NCBI GenBank assembly: GCA_900155495.1
Contig: FTLJ01000248.1
Location: 1 to 64,000, forward strand
Direction of reading: 5' to 3'
DNA from: Porogramme epimiltina
Taxonomy: Eukaryota > Basidiomycota > Agaricomycetes > Polyporales > Polyporaceae
DNA length: 64,000 nt
Shown: in pieces, positions 1 through 10,596 of the stretch
Position numbering within the stretch: position 1 is the stretch's first letter
Layout of the letters: each line of letters starts with the position of its first letter
Notes under the pieces: model-generated
What the model saw: only the letters and a program-made list of their open reading frames with translations
Told to the model about the DNA's origin: nothing
Databases searched by the model: none
Translations under genes and position numbers: made by a program

Positions 1-28
1 GGGGGGGGGGGGGGGGGGGGGGGGGGGG

Positions 29-68
<40 letters not shown>

Positions 69-95
69 GGGGGGGGGGCGGGGGGGGGGGGAGAG
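1..95. repeat. poly-G tract at the left edge
   Basis: Almost pure G with three or four interruptions, running straight from the first base. It may be a real G-rich simple repeat, but a homopolymer at a contig edge is also typical of sequencing or assembly failure. Confidence 0.9.
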
Positions 96-1279
96 GTGGT
101 GGGGAGGAGGGAAGTGCTAAGATGGGCAATGGCGGTGGACGCTCCTGGGATGCATGACGTGGGCGTCAGCGACAGACGCGGCGCTGCGCGTCGGACGCGG
201 GCGGTGGGCCCTGTGCCTTCTCCACACACCACGTTTGAGTTCGTGCTGCAGTGCCCTCGTAATACTGCTGGTAGGGGGCTTCGGTATCCCACTACAGTGC
301 ACATCTCGTTCTCTATCGCTATCAATTCCAGTGCGTTTTCCGAATTCACGGTGATTGAATATAGTGTTAGCGCCCGCGTGCGAGTGTACATTTCGAGTGC
401 GTCAAACTCTGAGATAACCTGCACGAAGGCGTGCTGACTGTAATGCGTATATAGATGATAGTTAGTACGATGGAACAGATCGGTGAACACATTTATTGAC
501 CCTTCACTATGAATCTTGCAGCACTGCAGGAAGTATGCCATGTCCTACTTTCACTCATGAGCCCCGTGAAAATTCCCTTCCTTTTCGTCGTAGACCCATG
601 AATATACGTCCGCCAAAGGTGGCGGTCGATCACGGAAAGCCTGGATGCTATTCGTCCGCTGCTTCCGTGAGCTTATAACTACTCACGGCGGTCATGGAAG
701 AGGTGGGAATTATTTGACGCTCGATGACGCAACGGAGCAAGACGCACCAGATCGGGTCCGTGATTTTGACTGCGCACCACGGTTTCCCAGCACATCTTGG
801 TACGGCTTGGCTTCGTCCACGACCTCTAGGTTCACTCCAACTCCAAGCCTGAACTTCGCTTCCTTCCATCTTACATCCCAACCAGCGGTCCCCCCAAATT
901 CCGGCCGACCGCAGACATGACATGGAATCTCCGGGAGGCCCCGCGTGCAGGCACGCGGGAATGATGGTGCGTAAAAAGTGCCTATTGTAATGGCTTGATT
1001 GGCCCCCAAGCTGCCCAAGGGCGCCGAGGCGCGAGCTTCCAGCCTGAGCTGACTCCCGCCCCCTTCTGTCAAGACGCGTGTTCCCTCAGCCCGCCATCCT
1101 CGTGTTGAGGCGGTACTGTCCGCGCTCCAAGGTCCAACGCTCGGCCTTCCAGTCTCGTCTCGCCCCGTTCCACTGCTCTCTCAAATACCCCTTCCTCACG
1201 GCGGAATACCAGGCATCGCGACTTTGACGTCCGCCCCCTCTTACTCTGCCAATTCACGACCCTCTACGACTGACTACCG
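96..1279. other. intergenic, 5' region of the first GH16 gene
   Basis: No recognisable coding exon. Short open frames on both strands lack domain signatures and plausible splice partners. The last 100 bases are C/T-rich, as expected for the promoter and leader of the GH16 gene that starts at 1280. Confidence 0.6.
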
Positions 1280-2986
1280 ATGCGCCACTCCACGATCTTC
1301 GCGCAGTTGTGCGCACTCGCCCTCTCAGTAACGCGTGCGCACGCGCAGTACAAGCTCATCAAAGACTACTCCGGCACGCAGTTTTTCAGCGGGTGGGACT
1401 TCATCAACGGGTTCGACAACACGACGAACGGTGCGTACCGCTCTCCTCCGTGTCTGAGCCGGGATCTCACCCGCCCGCTCCCCTAGGCCATGTAAACTAC
1501 CTCAGCGAGGCGAACGCGACGGCGGCGCACCTCGCGTTCGTCGACGAGTCCACCGGGCGCGCCGTCATCCGGCTCGACAACACCTCCTTCGTCCCGTACA
1601 ACGAGAAGCGCAACTCGGTGCGTGCCTCCTCCCCTTCCGTCCCTCCCTCGCGCGCCAACATCCTCCTTTCCTCCTCACCTTTCCCCCGTGCGCGCTCGTA
1701 TAGGTCAGCATCTCGACGCACGACTTCTTCCCCGTCGGGACCGTGCTCGTCTTCGACGCCGCGCACCTCCCGTTCGGGTGCTCCGTGTGGCCCGCGTTCT
1801 GGACCAAGGGCCAGGACTGGCCGCGCGGCGGCGAGATCGACGTGCTCGAGGCCGTGAACCGCGCGAGCGCGAACCAGATGACGCTGCACGCGAGCCCCGG
1901 GTGCGTGCAGGCGCCCGACGTCGTCCAGCTCGGCAAGACGAACGGCGCGGACTGCTCGCAGGGCGTCAACTCGAGCGTCGGGTGCACGGTGCTCGAGACG
2001 CAGGCGGATAGCTTTGGGGATGGGTTTAATGGCGTCGGCGGGGGCGTGTGGGCGACGCAGTTCGACGTGTCGGGTATCTTGTGAGTCGCCCCCTCCGAGT
2101 TGGTTTGTCCACCAGCCGCGTGCTGATCGTGTGGCCGGCGTAGCGTCTGGTTTTGGAGCGTGAGTGCTTCGTTTTCACTGCATGCAGGAGGGCGTGTCTC
2201 ACTTTTTTCACGCCGCCCTAATGACGTCACCGCGCGTACCGGGCGCGACGTTCCTCCCTTCCTCAGAGACCGAACGTGCCTGCGGACGTAAACAACGCGA
2301 CGACGGTGCTCAACACGTCGGCGTGGGGCACGCCCTCGGCGGCGTGGCCCGCGTCCTCATGCAACATTACGCAGTTCTTCGCGCCCCAGCAGATCGTGCT
2401 CGACATCACGCTGTGCGGCGACTTGTGAGTCGTCGGCTCTCCCCCGTCCGAGTCGTCCTCGTGCTTTGTTTTCGCTAACGGCATCCATTCTGCGCCCAGC
2501 GCCGGGCAGCCCCAGATATACCAGTCCACGTGCGGCGGCCCGCTCGGGAACAGCACGTACGACACCTGCGTACGTCCTCTCCCTCGTCATCGTCCCCGCC
2601 CTCCGCTCGCGCGCTCGGAGCTCCGAGCCGGTCGCTGACCGCGCTCCGCTCTGCTCCGTTCGCAGTACATCAACAACGTGATCAACAACGGCACGTCCGA
2701 CTACGCCAACGCGTACTTTGAGATCAACTACGTCAAGGCGTTCTCGCTCGGGGATGCGGTCGACCCGTCCGGGAACCCAGATACGTCCACCACGGGCTCG
2801 GGCTCGAGCGGCACCACGAGCGGCACCACGGCCTCGCCGACGACGACGGCGAGCGGGAGCGGGGACACCACGGGCACGGGCTCGAGCGGCGCCTCTGTGC
2901 TGGGAGAGAGTTCCGTGCGCAGCTCGGTGTATGCGCTCGTGGTGTCGGGCGTTGCTGCGCTGTTCGGGACGCTCGCGGCGATCTGA
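1280..2986 (+). CDS. secreted GH16 endo-1,3(4)-beta-glucanase, GPI-type tail (copy 1)
   Basis: Glycoside hydrolase family 16 (laminarinase / mixed-linkage glucanase type) that would cleave beta-1,3 or beta-1,3/1,4-glucan outside the cell. Exons 1280-1430, 1487-1617, 1704-2080, 2144-2159, 2267-2424, 2500-2569, 2666-2986 give 407 residues with all phases consistent. Residues 1-22 are a signal peptide. The catalytic signature GEIDVLE lies at about residue 137, with E138 as nucleophile, D140 and E143 as acid/base by family knowledge. Residues after about 330 are Ser/Thr/Gly-rich and end in a hydrophobic helix, as in GPI-anchored proteins. Its neighbour at 3844 is a close paralog with the same introns. 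Exon 4 is only 16 bases. Exact substrate preference cannot be read from the sequence. Confidence 0.93.
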
Positions 2987-3843
2987 GTGGCTTGAGGGAA
3001 GGCGTGAGGCGGGAGCTAATCGTGTCTGCGCGGGTGGCTGACACGGCGGAGCGGACGGTGTGTCTTACGCTGATGATGTCCCACGGACTGACGAGTTGTT
3101 TGTTATGTGTGCCACGACCAAGATACGGACATTCACGGGCTGTACTTACAAGTTGCGACGGGTCTCGACGATCATATCTATCTAGATTCTAGATGCTGGC
3201 AGCACCGGAGGCCGATGCTGACAGACATCGGGCGTGTTGCTTTGCCCTCGACCCACAGCCGGTGCTTCCGCTCCACTTGTGGTTTCGAGGTGCTGGGCCG
3301 CCCGAGAGGGCTAAAGATATCCTAAAACGGCCACGCGGCGGCGCTCTGCGGGGGAAACGGCCGGCGTGGCTGCGAGGGCCCCATCGACGACGGTTCGCAG
3401 GGCGAGTCAACTAGCCACCCCGCGCGCGGCCCCGGGGTGGCTCGAGGGAGAGGAAGCTTTCTCGTTTCTCGCACGCGGGCAGGTACGCGTGGGGCTTCTG
3501 TCGCGGACGGGCGCGGGCAGCGACCGAGGAGCGACGGGGCGCCTGGGCGGGGCGGGGGGATGACAGGGGGTGATGCGGGAAGGTGTTGTGCTGCAAATAG
3601 CCGGGAATAGGGCACGAATAGCCCGCGACGCGTCTTCGCTGCTTCGACCGCAGCGCAACGCGCTCCCGGTCAAGCCTGCTCCCCGCCGCGCCCTGCCACC
3701 CTCCGCCCATATAGCCCCATGGCGGCTTCTCGCCCCCTTCCCCTTCCGCTTTTCTCCCGCTCCTTCCTCCCCCTTCTTCCGTCTTCGCCAACTCTTCCTC
3801 CTCCTCCGTCGCCGTCGCCGCCGCAACCGCAACCACCGCCACC
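2987..3843. promoter_or_regulatory. intergenic region between the GH16 copies; pyrimidine-rich leader
   Basis: No coding exon seen. From about 3730 to 3843 the plus strand is strongly C/T-rich with CCG and CCA repeats and ends in CCACCATG, a good start context. Such pyrimidine tracts are common just upstream of well expressed fungal genes. The upstream part is GC-rich without a clear TATA box. Confidence 0.5.
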
Positions 3844-5501
3844 ATGCGCGCGTTCTCCTCCGACCTCGCGGCGCTCTCCGCCGTCGCCCTCCTCACCGCC
3901 ACCACCCCGGCCCTAGCGGCGTCCTTCAACCTCCTCCACGACTACTCGGGCTCGACTTTCTTCGACGGCTGGGACTTCAAAGACGGGTTCGACAACACTA
4001 CCAATGGTGTGTGCGCCCTTTCTATGCAGACGGGAAATGGGTCACCAATGCGGGCGCGGCAGGCGACGTCAACTACCTGGGTCAGGCGAACGCGACCGCC
4101 CAGAAGCTCGCGTTCGTCCAAAACAACCAAGCGATCATAAAAGTCGACAACACGACCTTCGTCGACTTCAACCTCAAGCGCGACTCCGTACGTCCGCGCG
4201 CCTCTCCTCTCGCCGCGCGCGCCCCGTGCTAACCCCCGTGCCCTCCCGCGCACGCGCTTGTGTCCGCGTTCTCGCGCACCTCGCACACACCAAAACCAGA
4301 TCTTCATAAGCACGCACGAGTTCTTCCAGATCGGCTCCGTCTTCGTCTGGGACGCGGCGCACATCCCCTCGGGGTGCTCCGTGTGGCCGTCGTTCTGGAC
4401 GCGCGGCCCGAACTGGCCCGCGGGCGGCGAGATCGACGTGCTCGAGAACGTGAACCTCGCGCCCGCGAACCAGATGACGCTGCACACGACGCCGGGCTGC
4501 ACGCAGCCGCAGGGCGTGACGCAGCTCGGGCAGACGACGACCGCGGACTGCTCGCTCGGCGCGAACTCGTCCGAGGGCTGTACGGTTGTTGAGAAGCAGG
4601 CGAACAGCTTCGGGGATGGGTTCAACAATGCGGGAGGGGGCGTGTGGGCGACGCAGTTTGACGAGTCGGGCATCTTGTGAGTGTCGCGTTTTGTGCTGGG
4701 CTGGGGCGCGGAACGTTCGCTGAAGCGCTGCGCGTGCGCGCTAGCACCTGGTTCTGGACTGTAAGTCGCTTTCCTCGGCTTCTCGATTTTGAGTGTTCTG
4801 ACGCGCGGCGCTCTGCACAGAGGAGCGCGATCCCGTCGTCGATCACGAACGCGGGCAACAGCATCGACCCTTCGACGTTCGGCGAGCCCTCCGCCGCGTG
4901 GCCGTCGTCGTCGTGCAACATCTCCGAGTTCTTCGTCGCCCAGCAGCTCGTCATCGACATCACCCTTTGCGGCGACTTGTAAATGCCCTACTTCCCTCCT
5001 CTGCTGCATACGTGACGGACGTGCTCACCGGTTGTCTCCCTATAGCGCGGGCGTGCCCTCCATCTACGCGCAAACGTGCGCGAAGCCCGGCGAGAACGTC
5101 AACGTCAGCAGCTGCGTACGTCCCGCCCCCCGCCCCTCCTCCCGCCCACAGCTCCGACGCTGACCTCTCATCCTCTACGTGCGCGCGCGCGCGAGCAGTA
5201 CGTCGACAACGTGATCAACAACGGCTCCAAGTTCGACGACGCCTACTTCGCGATCAACTACGTCAAGGTCTTCTCCACCGCGCAGCCGCTCGACCCCGTC
5301 GCGTCCGGCACGCAGACGCTCCTCACGTCCGCGACCGACCTCGGCACGTCCGCGACCGGCTCGGGCAGCAACCCGAGCGGGACGTCAGGGAGCTCGGGCT
5401 CGAACACGGGCGGCAGCGGGGCACCGCGCGGGGCGGTCGTGGGCGCGACGGCGGTCGTGCTCGGGGCGGTGGGCGCGGCGTTCGTGTGGGCGATGATGTG
5501 A
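3844..5501 (+). CDS. secreted GH16 endo-1,3(4)-beta-glucanase, GPI-type tail (copy 2)
   Basis: Tandem paralog of the gene at 1280. Exons 3844-4006, 4063-4187, 4300-4676, 4745-4760, 4821-4978, 5046-5115, 5199-5501 encode 403 residues. Residues 1-27 form a signal peptide ending in an Ala-rich region. The GH16 signature GEIDVLE is intact with E140, D142 and E145. The C-terminus is a Ser/Gly/Thr linker followed by an Ala/Val-rich hydrophobic tail, suggesting a GPI anchor. Exons 3 to 6 (377, 16, 158 and 70 bases) and intron 1 (56 bases) have exactly the same lengths as in copy 1, so the pair arose by duplication after the introns were in place. The first intron could be misread because a nearer AG exists at 4028-4029, but that would leave an intron of only 23 bases. 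Confidence 0.93.
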
Positions 5502-6399
5502 GGTCCCCGGGCTGGGCACGCTCGTCCTCTTCCGTTCGCTCTTGTTCGCTCCTCAAAGACTATGTCGTTCGGTGTGGCTTGCTGTGCAGCCGAGACGGAC
5601 GAATTGCGACGCGCCTCGGACTTTTTGTCACGACTTCCCATGATTGTTCACATACATACCCCCATGATGCACATACGATTACTATTCCGTTTTTGAGAGT
5701 TTTAGATCTCTGAGACAGGGAACTATCAAGGTGCGTGGGCTTGGGCCGGTGAGTCGGAATTCCCGCAAATGCGGCATATAGGGAGCCTCGGGGTCCGGGG
5801 ACGGTGTGTAACGCCGTGGGATATCAAAGTTTTCTAGGTAACTCGCTGACGTAAGCATAGTAAGCATTCCAGGTCTGCCGGGCGTTCACGCGTACGTCCG
5901 GCTCTTAGCCTCTTACCGTCCTCTGCCAGTTGCTACCGTCGTGCATTCTCCTTCCTCTTCATTCAGCGTGTGCCTCGGAAGGTCTACACGACTGCCTCGC
6001 CACGTACGCGTGTAACGGCCGGTGGCAGGTCATTCATAACACGCTCGCATACAATGGAATTCCTAAAACTACTGTCGAAACTCAACGACCTCAAGGGAAC
6101 ACCCAAGTGGCAGATTGGTGGAATTCGGATTTGGGGCATGCTATTCTCCCTCCACAGCATCTCGCCCGGGCGCGCACGAGCGTCTCAGCTATCTACACCG
6201 TATGCAAGCCACGAATACGTGATTCGCAAATAGCGCAAATATGACATCATCGCGCCCAGCCATCGTATGTGTACGTCTCGCTTATTTCCCAGAAGTCGAC
6301 GTGGTCGTATATGACTAACGCGCCCAACCCCGCACTAGGCATGTTCTATGATATGCTCTCCCTCTTGTGCCCTTCCTTGGGCACACGAGAAGCGGCGGG
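5502..6399. other. intergenic
   Basis: AT content is higher than in the flanking genes. Several short open frames occur, but none has a recognisable domain or matches a neighbour. No coding call is supported. Confidence 0.6.
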
Positions 6400-6485
6400 T
6401 CTGACAAAGCAGGTGTCTTACCAATCACTACCACGTCGAATCCTGCAGAACATGGGGAAGGGGTCTGTCGGGGATGAGAATAAAA
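6400..6485 (+). promoter_or_regulatory. conserved promoter block of MDR copy 1
   Basis: TCTGACAAA at 6400-6408 is followed by TTACCAATCAC (a CCAAT-type element) at 6418-6428 and the TATA-like GAGAATAAAA at 6476-6485, about 120 bases before the ATG at 6605. The same first two elements, 18 bases apart start to start, and the same TATA sequence recur upstream of MDR copy 3. Confidence 0.6.
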
Positions 6486-6604
6486 GGCTCAGCTTGGAGC
6501 ACTCTCGGAAGACACCAACTTTTCGCCTTCTCCCCATTTCACCGCCCCCTAGTATTAGAGACAAGCTTTGAACCCAGCGTCAACGCGGTTAACTCTGAAG
6601 TAAC

Positions 6605-7964
6605 ATGTCTATTCCACAAACTACTCGCGAATACCGCCTCCCCAAGGCAAGCATACTTCCGGTATACATGTTTCTGGGTTTGATTACTCACATGCGCATG
6701 CTTGGGTCGACAGGCAGACGGCTTCCACAACCTCACGCTCACCGAAGCGCCGATCCCGAAGCTGAAGGCCACCGAGGTCCTCGTCAAGGTCCACGCAGTG
6801 TCTCTCCAGGTGCGCCTTCTTCTCCCGTCGCATTCTTTCCCTTGCACTCTCTAACCTCTACCTGCCTCATCTATGCAGTACCGTGACCTCATCGTCGCGA
6901 AGGGCATGTACCCCCTCGGGCAGAAGGAGAACGTCGTGCCGGGGTCCGACATGGCGGGGGAGATCGTCGCGCTCGGCGCCGACGTCGGCGGCTGGGCCGT
7001 CGGCGAGCGCGTGTGCGCCAACTTCTCGACGGACCACATCTTCGGCGAGGTCACCGCGGAGATCAAGGCGACCGGCCTCGGCGCCCCCATCGATGGTGTC
7101 TTGACGGAGTACAAGGTCCTCCCTGCGCATGTGAGTTCACTCTAGTATGGTGTGTAGAGCATAAAGGCGGGATGTGCTGACTAGTAGCGACGGGGACAGT
7201 CACTCGTGCGTATTCCAGAGCACCTCAGCTACGAAGAAGCCTCGACGCTCCCCTGCGCCGCCGTCACCGCGTACAACGCGCTCCTCGGCTCCGTGAACGC
7301 GCTCAAGGGCGGCGACGTCGTGCTCGTCCAGGGCACCGGCGGCGTCTCCATCTTCGGGCTGCAGCTCGCGGTCGCGTCGGGCGCGACGGTGATCGCGACG
7401 TCCTCGTCGGACCGCAAGCTCGAGATCGCGAAGAGGCTCGGCGCGGCGCACGTCGTCAACTACAAGACGACGCCGGACTGGGAGGAGGAGGCGTTGCGGG
7501 TCACGGGCGGGCGCGGGGTCGACCACGTCCTCGAGGTCGGGGGCCCGGGCACGATCTTGAAGTCGGTGAAGGCTGCGCGGTTTGGTGGCTCTATCGATGT
7601 CATAGGGTTCGTCGCTGGGGTGAGTAGATGGACACATCTCAGTGTGCCCAGGCGCTGACCAGGTCGTGAGTAGCAAGCGGATGTGAACAGCCTCCCGATG
7701 GACGTCCTCAGCAAGGGAATCGTTATGCGTGGCATCCTTATCGGCTCGCGCACGCAGTATGTGCCTTCCACACTACCGATAGACGGTCGGACACTGATTT
7801 ACCTTACCTGCAGATTTGAGGATATGAACCGGCTCATCACCGCGACGAAGCTGCGCCCCGTCGTCGACAAGGTGTTCGACTTCGAGCACCTGCGCGACGC
7901 GTACGAATACCAGGACAGCCAGCAGCATGTAGGAAAGGTTGTCGTGAAGGTGTCGAAAGATTAA
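6605..7964 (+). CDS. zinc-independent MDR oxidoreductase (quinone oxidoreductase-like), copy 1
   Basis: Medium-chain dehydrogenase/reductase without zinc ligands, expected to use NADPH to reduce quinones or enones in the cytosol. Exons 6605-6646, 6714-6809, 6879-7130, 7200-7619, 7674-7756, 7814-7964 give 347 residues. Visible landmarks are the GroES-like half with VVPGSDMAGEIVALGADV near residue 65, and the Rossmann half with VQGTGGVSIFG followed by VIATSSSDRKLEIAKRLGA and GGRGVDHVLEVGG. The structural four-cysteine lobe of alcohol dehydrogenases is absent. The first intron begins with GC instead of GT (6647-6648); the exon boundary is fixed by two paralogs where the same site is GT. Start chosen at the ATG shared with copy 2 (MSIPQTTREYRLPK). 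The physiological substrate is unknown. Confidence 0.92.
6647..6713 (+). other. GC-AG intron of MDR copy 1
   Basis: The donor reads AAG|GCAAGC, while the equivalent donors in copies 2 and 3 read AAG|GTCAGC and AAG|GTCAGT. The acceptor is CAG at 6711-6713. GC-AG introns are a known minor class of U2-type introns. Confidence 0.8.
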
Positions 7965-8586
7965 TGGACTTCCGGGGTTAGCGTCTGATGAGACGTTAGT
8001 GCCGAGCGTCTTCCTTTCTACTCGTTGTAATATACCTGTGCCCAATTAACACGCTAGATTCTAAACCAACTAAACTAAAGAGTAGTGCCGCCTGATTTGC
8101 ACAACGACTCGGACGTTGGTGTGGAAGACGTCCTGCGCGGGACACCACCTCACCCAGGTGCGCTAGTCCTATTGGAGATATTGGCATATTTATGCTGGCC
8201 TCGTATCGCATTCCCGACCTTCCGAGGCAAATATGCCCCTTCCCCCCCCCCCCCTCGTTGCAGCGGAACACCGCCGCTAAAATGCACCCGTGATCGTCTG
8301 GAAGGTGGTTGAGTGAGGCTCAAGAATCAGCGGCTTTCCCCATGGGGTTGGGCAAGGAACGCCTGTGACTAAGGCCACACAGCATGCCGCCCGGGTAGGC
8401 GTCCCATCGGGTGCCCGAGCGTGAGCATCAACAATTAAGTTGGACCTACTCGTGGCTGTGATCACCGGAAGCGCGAGGATGGTACCCAGTTGACACCCGC
8501 GCCGCCGCGGGATCCGTCCCCTTGAACCCACGCTCGCCGTGTCGAACCGTGCGTTGTGCTTCTTGTGTGCCGATAGGGTGGTTGTA
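7965..8586. other. intergenic between MDR copies 1 and 2
   Basis: No coding exon recognised. A run of 13 C lies at 8242-8254. Short frames on both strands have no domain signature. Confidence 0.6.
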
Positions 8587-8748
8587 TCTGACAAACTGTG
8601 TTGGTTTGCGCCAGTCCAGCCCCGGAGCACGCTGTGCTTCTCCTGCCCCTGTGGTGGTTGCACTCGACGAAGCACGTGTCTCACCAAGAACTACCACCTC
8701 GATCCCTAAAATTCATAGGAACACACCAGACACTACGAGGATAAAAGG
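8587..8748 (+). promoter_or_regulatory. partly conserved promoter block of MDR copy 2
   Basis: TCTGACAAA at 8587-8595 matches the element upstream of MDR copies 1 and 3, but the CCAAT-type partner is not recognisable at the expected spacing. A TATA-like GGATAAAAGG lies at 8739-8748, about 75 bases before the ATG. Confidence 0.45.
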
Positions 8749-8819
8749 GAGCACCGAAAACCGCTCACCGCGTGGACCCCTACTTCATCATCTTCCAACT
8801 TAACCGCCCTTCAAGCAGC

Positions 8820-10222
8820 ATGTCTATCCCGCAGACGACTCGTGAGTACCGTCTCCCGAAGGTCAGCATGATCTTCATGAGATGTTCTCCGCTGCCTGCT
8901 CCGTTCTGACAAGCTTTCGCCGGCCGTAGATGGACGGCTTCCACAACCTCACCCTTACCACCTCCCCGATTCCAAAGCTGAAGGCCACGGAGGTCCTCGT
9001 CAAGATTCATGCGGTCTCACTGCAGGTGTGCTTGCCTCCTCCATATGTCCCCCTCCCCCTCCCCCTCCACCCTTCTCCCGCTGGTAACATGCTTCAGATA
9101 ATCTGATGCCAACCTGTCCGCTTAGAGCCGCGACCTGATGGTAGCGACACACACCTACCCCTTCAAAGTCAAGGACAACGTCGTGCCGGGGTCCGACATG
9201 GCTGGAGAGATCGTCGCCCTCGGGGCAGAAGTGAGCGGCTGGACCATCGGGGAACGCGTCTGCGCGAACTTCACCCTCGACCAAATCTTCGGCGAGGTCA
9301 CGGCGGAGACCAAGCTCACCGAACTCGGCGGACCTGTCGACGGTGTATTCACCGAGTACAAGGCGCTTCCTGCACATGTGAGCCGTTTATTCTTGCGGTT
9401 TGAGGAGAATTTGAACGCATTGTATGCTAACGCCCAACGACGAGACAGTCTCTTGTACGGATTCCGGAGCACCTCAGCTACGAAGAGGCCTCGACCCTTC
9501 CCTGCGCCGCCGTCACTGTGTACAACTCCTTCTACGGCCCTGCGAACCAACTCAAGGGCGGCGACATCGTCCTTGTCCAGGGTACCGGCGGCGTGTCCAT
9601 CTTCGGGCTGCAGTTCGCCGTTGCGTCCGGTGCGACGGTCATTGCGACGTCGTCCTCTGACGAGAAGCTCGAGATCGCGAAGAGGCTTGGGGCGGCGCAC
9701 GTCGTCAATTACAAGAGGACCCCGAACTGGGACGAGGAGGTCCTGAAGATTACGGGCGGACGCGGGGTGGACCACGTCCTGGAGATCGGGGGCCTCGGTA
9801 CGATCATCAAGTCGACGAACTGCACGCGATACGGAGGGTCGATCTATATCATCGGCGTTCTGGCCGGGGTGAGTGAGCAGTCGTGGACGGTCAATGTTGG
9901 TGGAAACTACTCACCTGCGATTCTTCGGCGAACAGAATGCGGACGTGAGCATTCTTCCGATTAATGTTCTGCTCAAGGCAATCATCTTGCGCGGAATCCG
10001 CATCGGCTCGCGCACCCAGTACGTGCCCATGACCCCCGACACCGATAGACACTGACTCACACTGATGGTAGATTCGAGGACATGAACCGCTTCATTAGCG
10101 CTATCAAACATCGTCCAGTCATCGACAAGGTGTTCGACTTCGAGCATATGCGGGAGGCTTATGAGTATCAGGACAGCCAGAAGCATGTCGGAAAGATAGT
10201 CGTCAAGGTCTCCAAGGATTAG
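8820..10222 (+). CDS. zinc-independent MDR oxidoreductase (quinone oxidoreductase-like), copy 2
   Basis: Paralog of the genes at 6605 and 15485. Exons 8820-8861, 8930-9025, 9126-9377, 9449-9868, 9936-10018, 10072-10222 have lengths 42, 96, 252, 420, 83 and 151, identical to both relatives, giving 347 residues. The cofactor region VQGTGGVSIFG, the segment VVPGSDMAGEIVALGAEV and the C-terminal HVGKIVVKVSKD are intact. A Tyr before the RDL motif in the other copies is Ser here (SRDLMVATHTY), and the following loop differs, so the substrate pocket may have diverged. No frameshift or stop was found. Probably a cytosolic NADPH-dependent reductase; substrate unknown. Confidence 0.92.
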
Positions 10223-10596
10223 GGGTGTTTGTCGCGAACGTCGATGTCTTGCGAGAACAATCATGTACTTTTAGTGGTCAGCCGCCTTGTCCAGAGTGCA
10301 TCAAGTATGTGCAACCAATCAATGTCAATTGTGTGCCATCATAACATATTGTGCACCCAACCACACGTCGGGATGAATATACAAGCGTAAGTATCATAGC
10401 ATGGAAAAGAACGAGATGGACGCGTACAACAGCATACAATCCATTCATCAACGATTACACGCGAGCATGCACGTACAGCATCACCAACCCTTAGCACTCC
10501 CACAGATAGCATCTTACAAAGCGCCCCGCGCCATCGAATCGTCCACTTTTAGCCTCCCTTGCTGCAAGGAGGAGCGCCACGCGCGCCGAGCGCCGC
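10223..10596. other. intergenic, convergent 3' ends
   Basis: Lies between the stops of MDR copy 2 (plus) and the Cdc20-like gene (minus). AT-richer; holds both 3' untranslated regions. No other feature seen. Confidence 0.6.

Noticed and set aside
1497..2230. Long minus-strand frames antisense to the GH16 exons
   Set aside because: They are GC-driven shadows of the plus-strand coding exons, rich in Arg/Pro/Ser; the same happens opposite copy 2, GH115 and FES1.
4007..4029. 23-base intron in GH16 copy 2 using the nearer AG
   Set aside because: Too short for a spliceosomal intron; the AG at 4061-4062 gives a 56-base intron in the same place and of the same length as in copy 1 and restores the conserved DVNYL segment.
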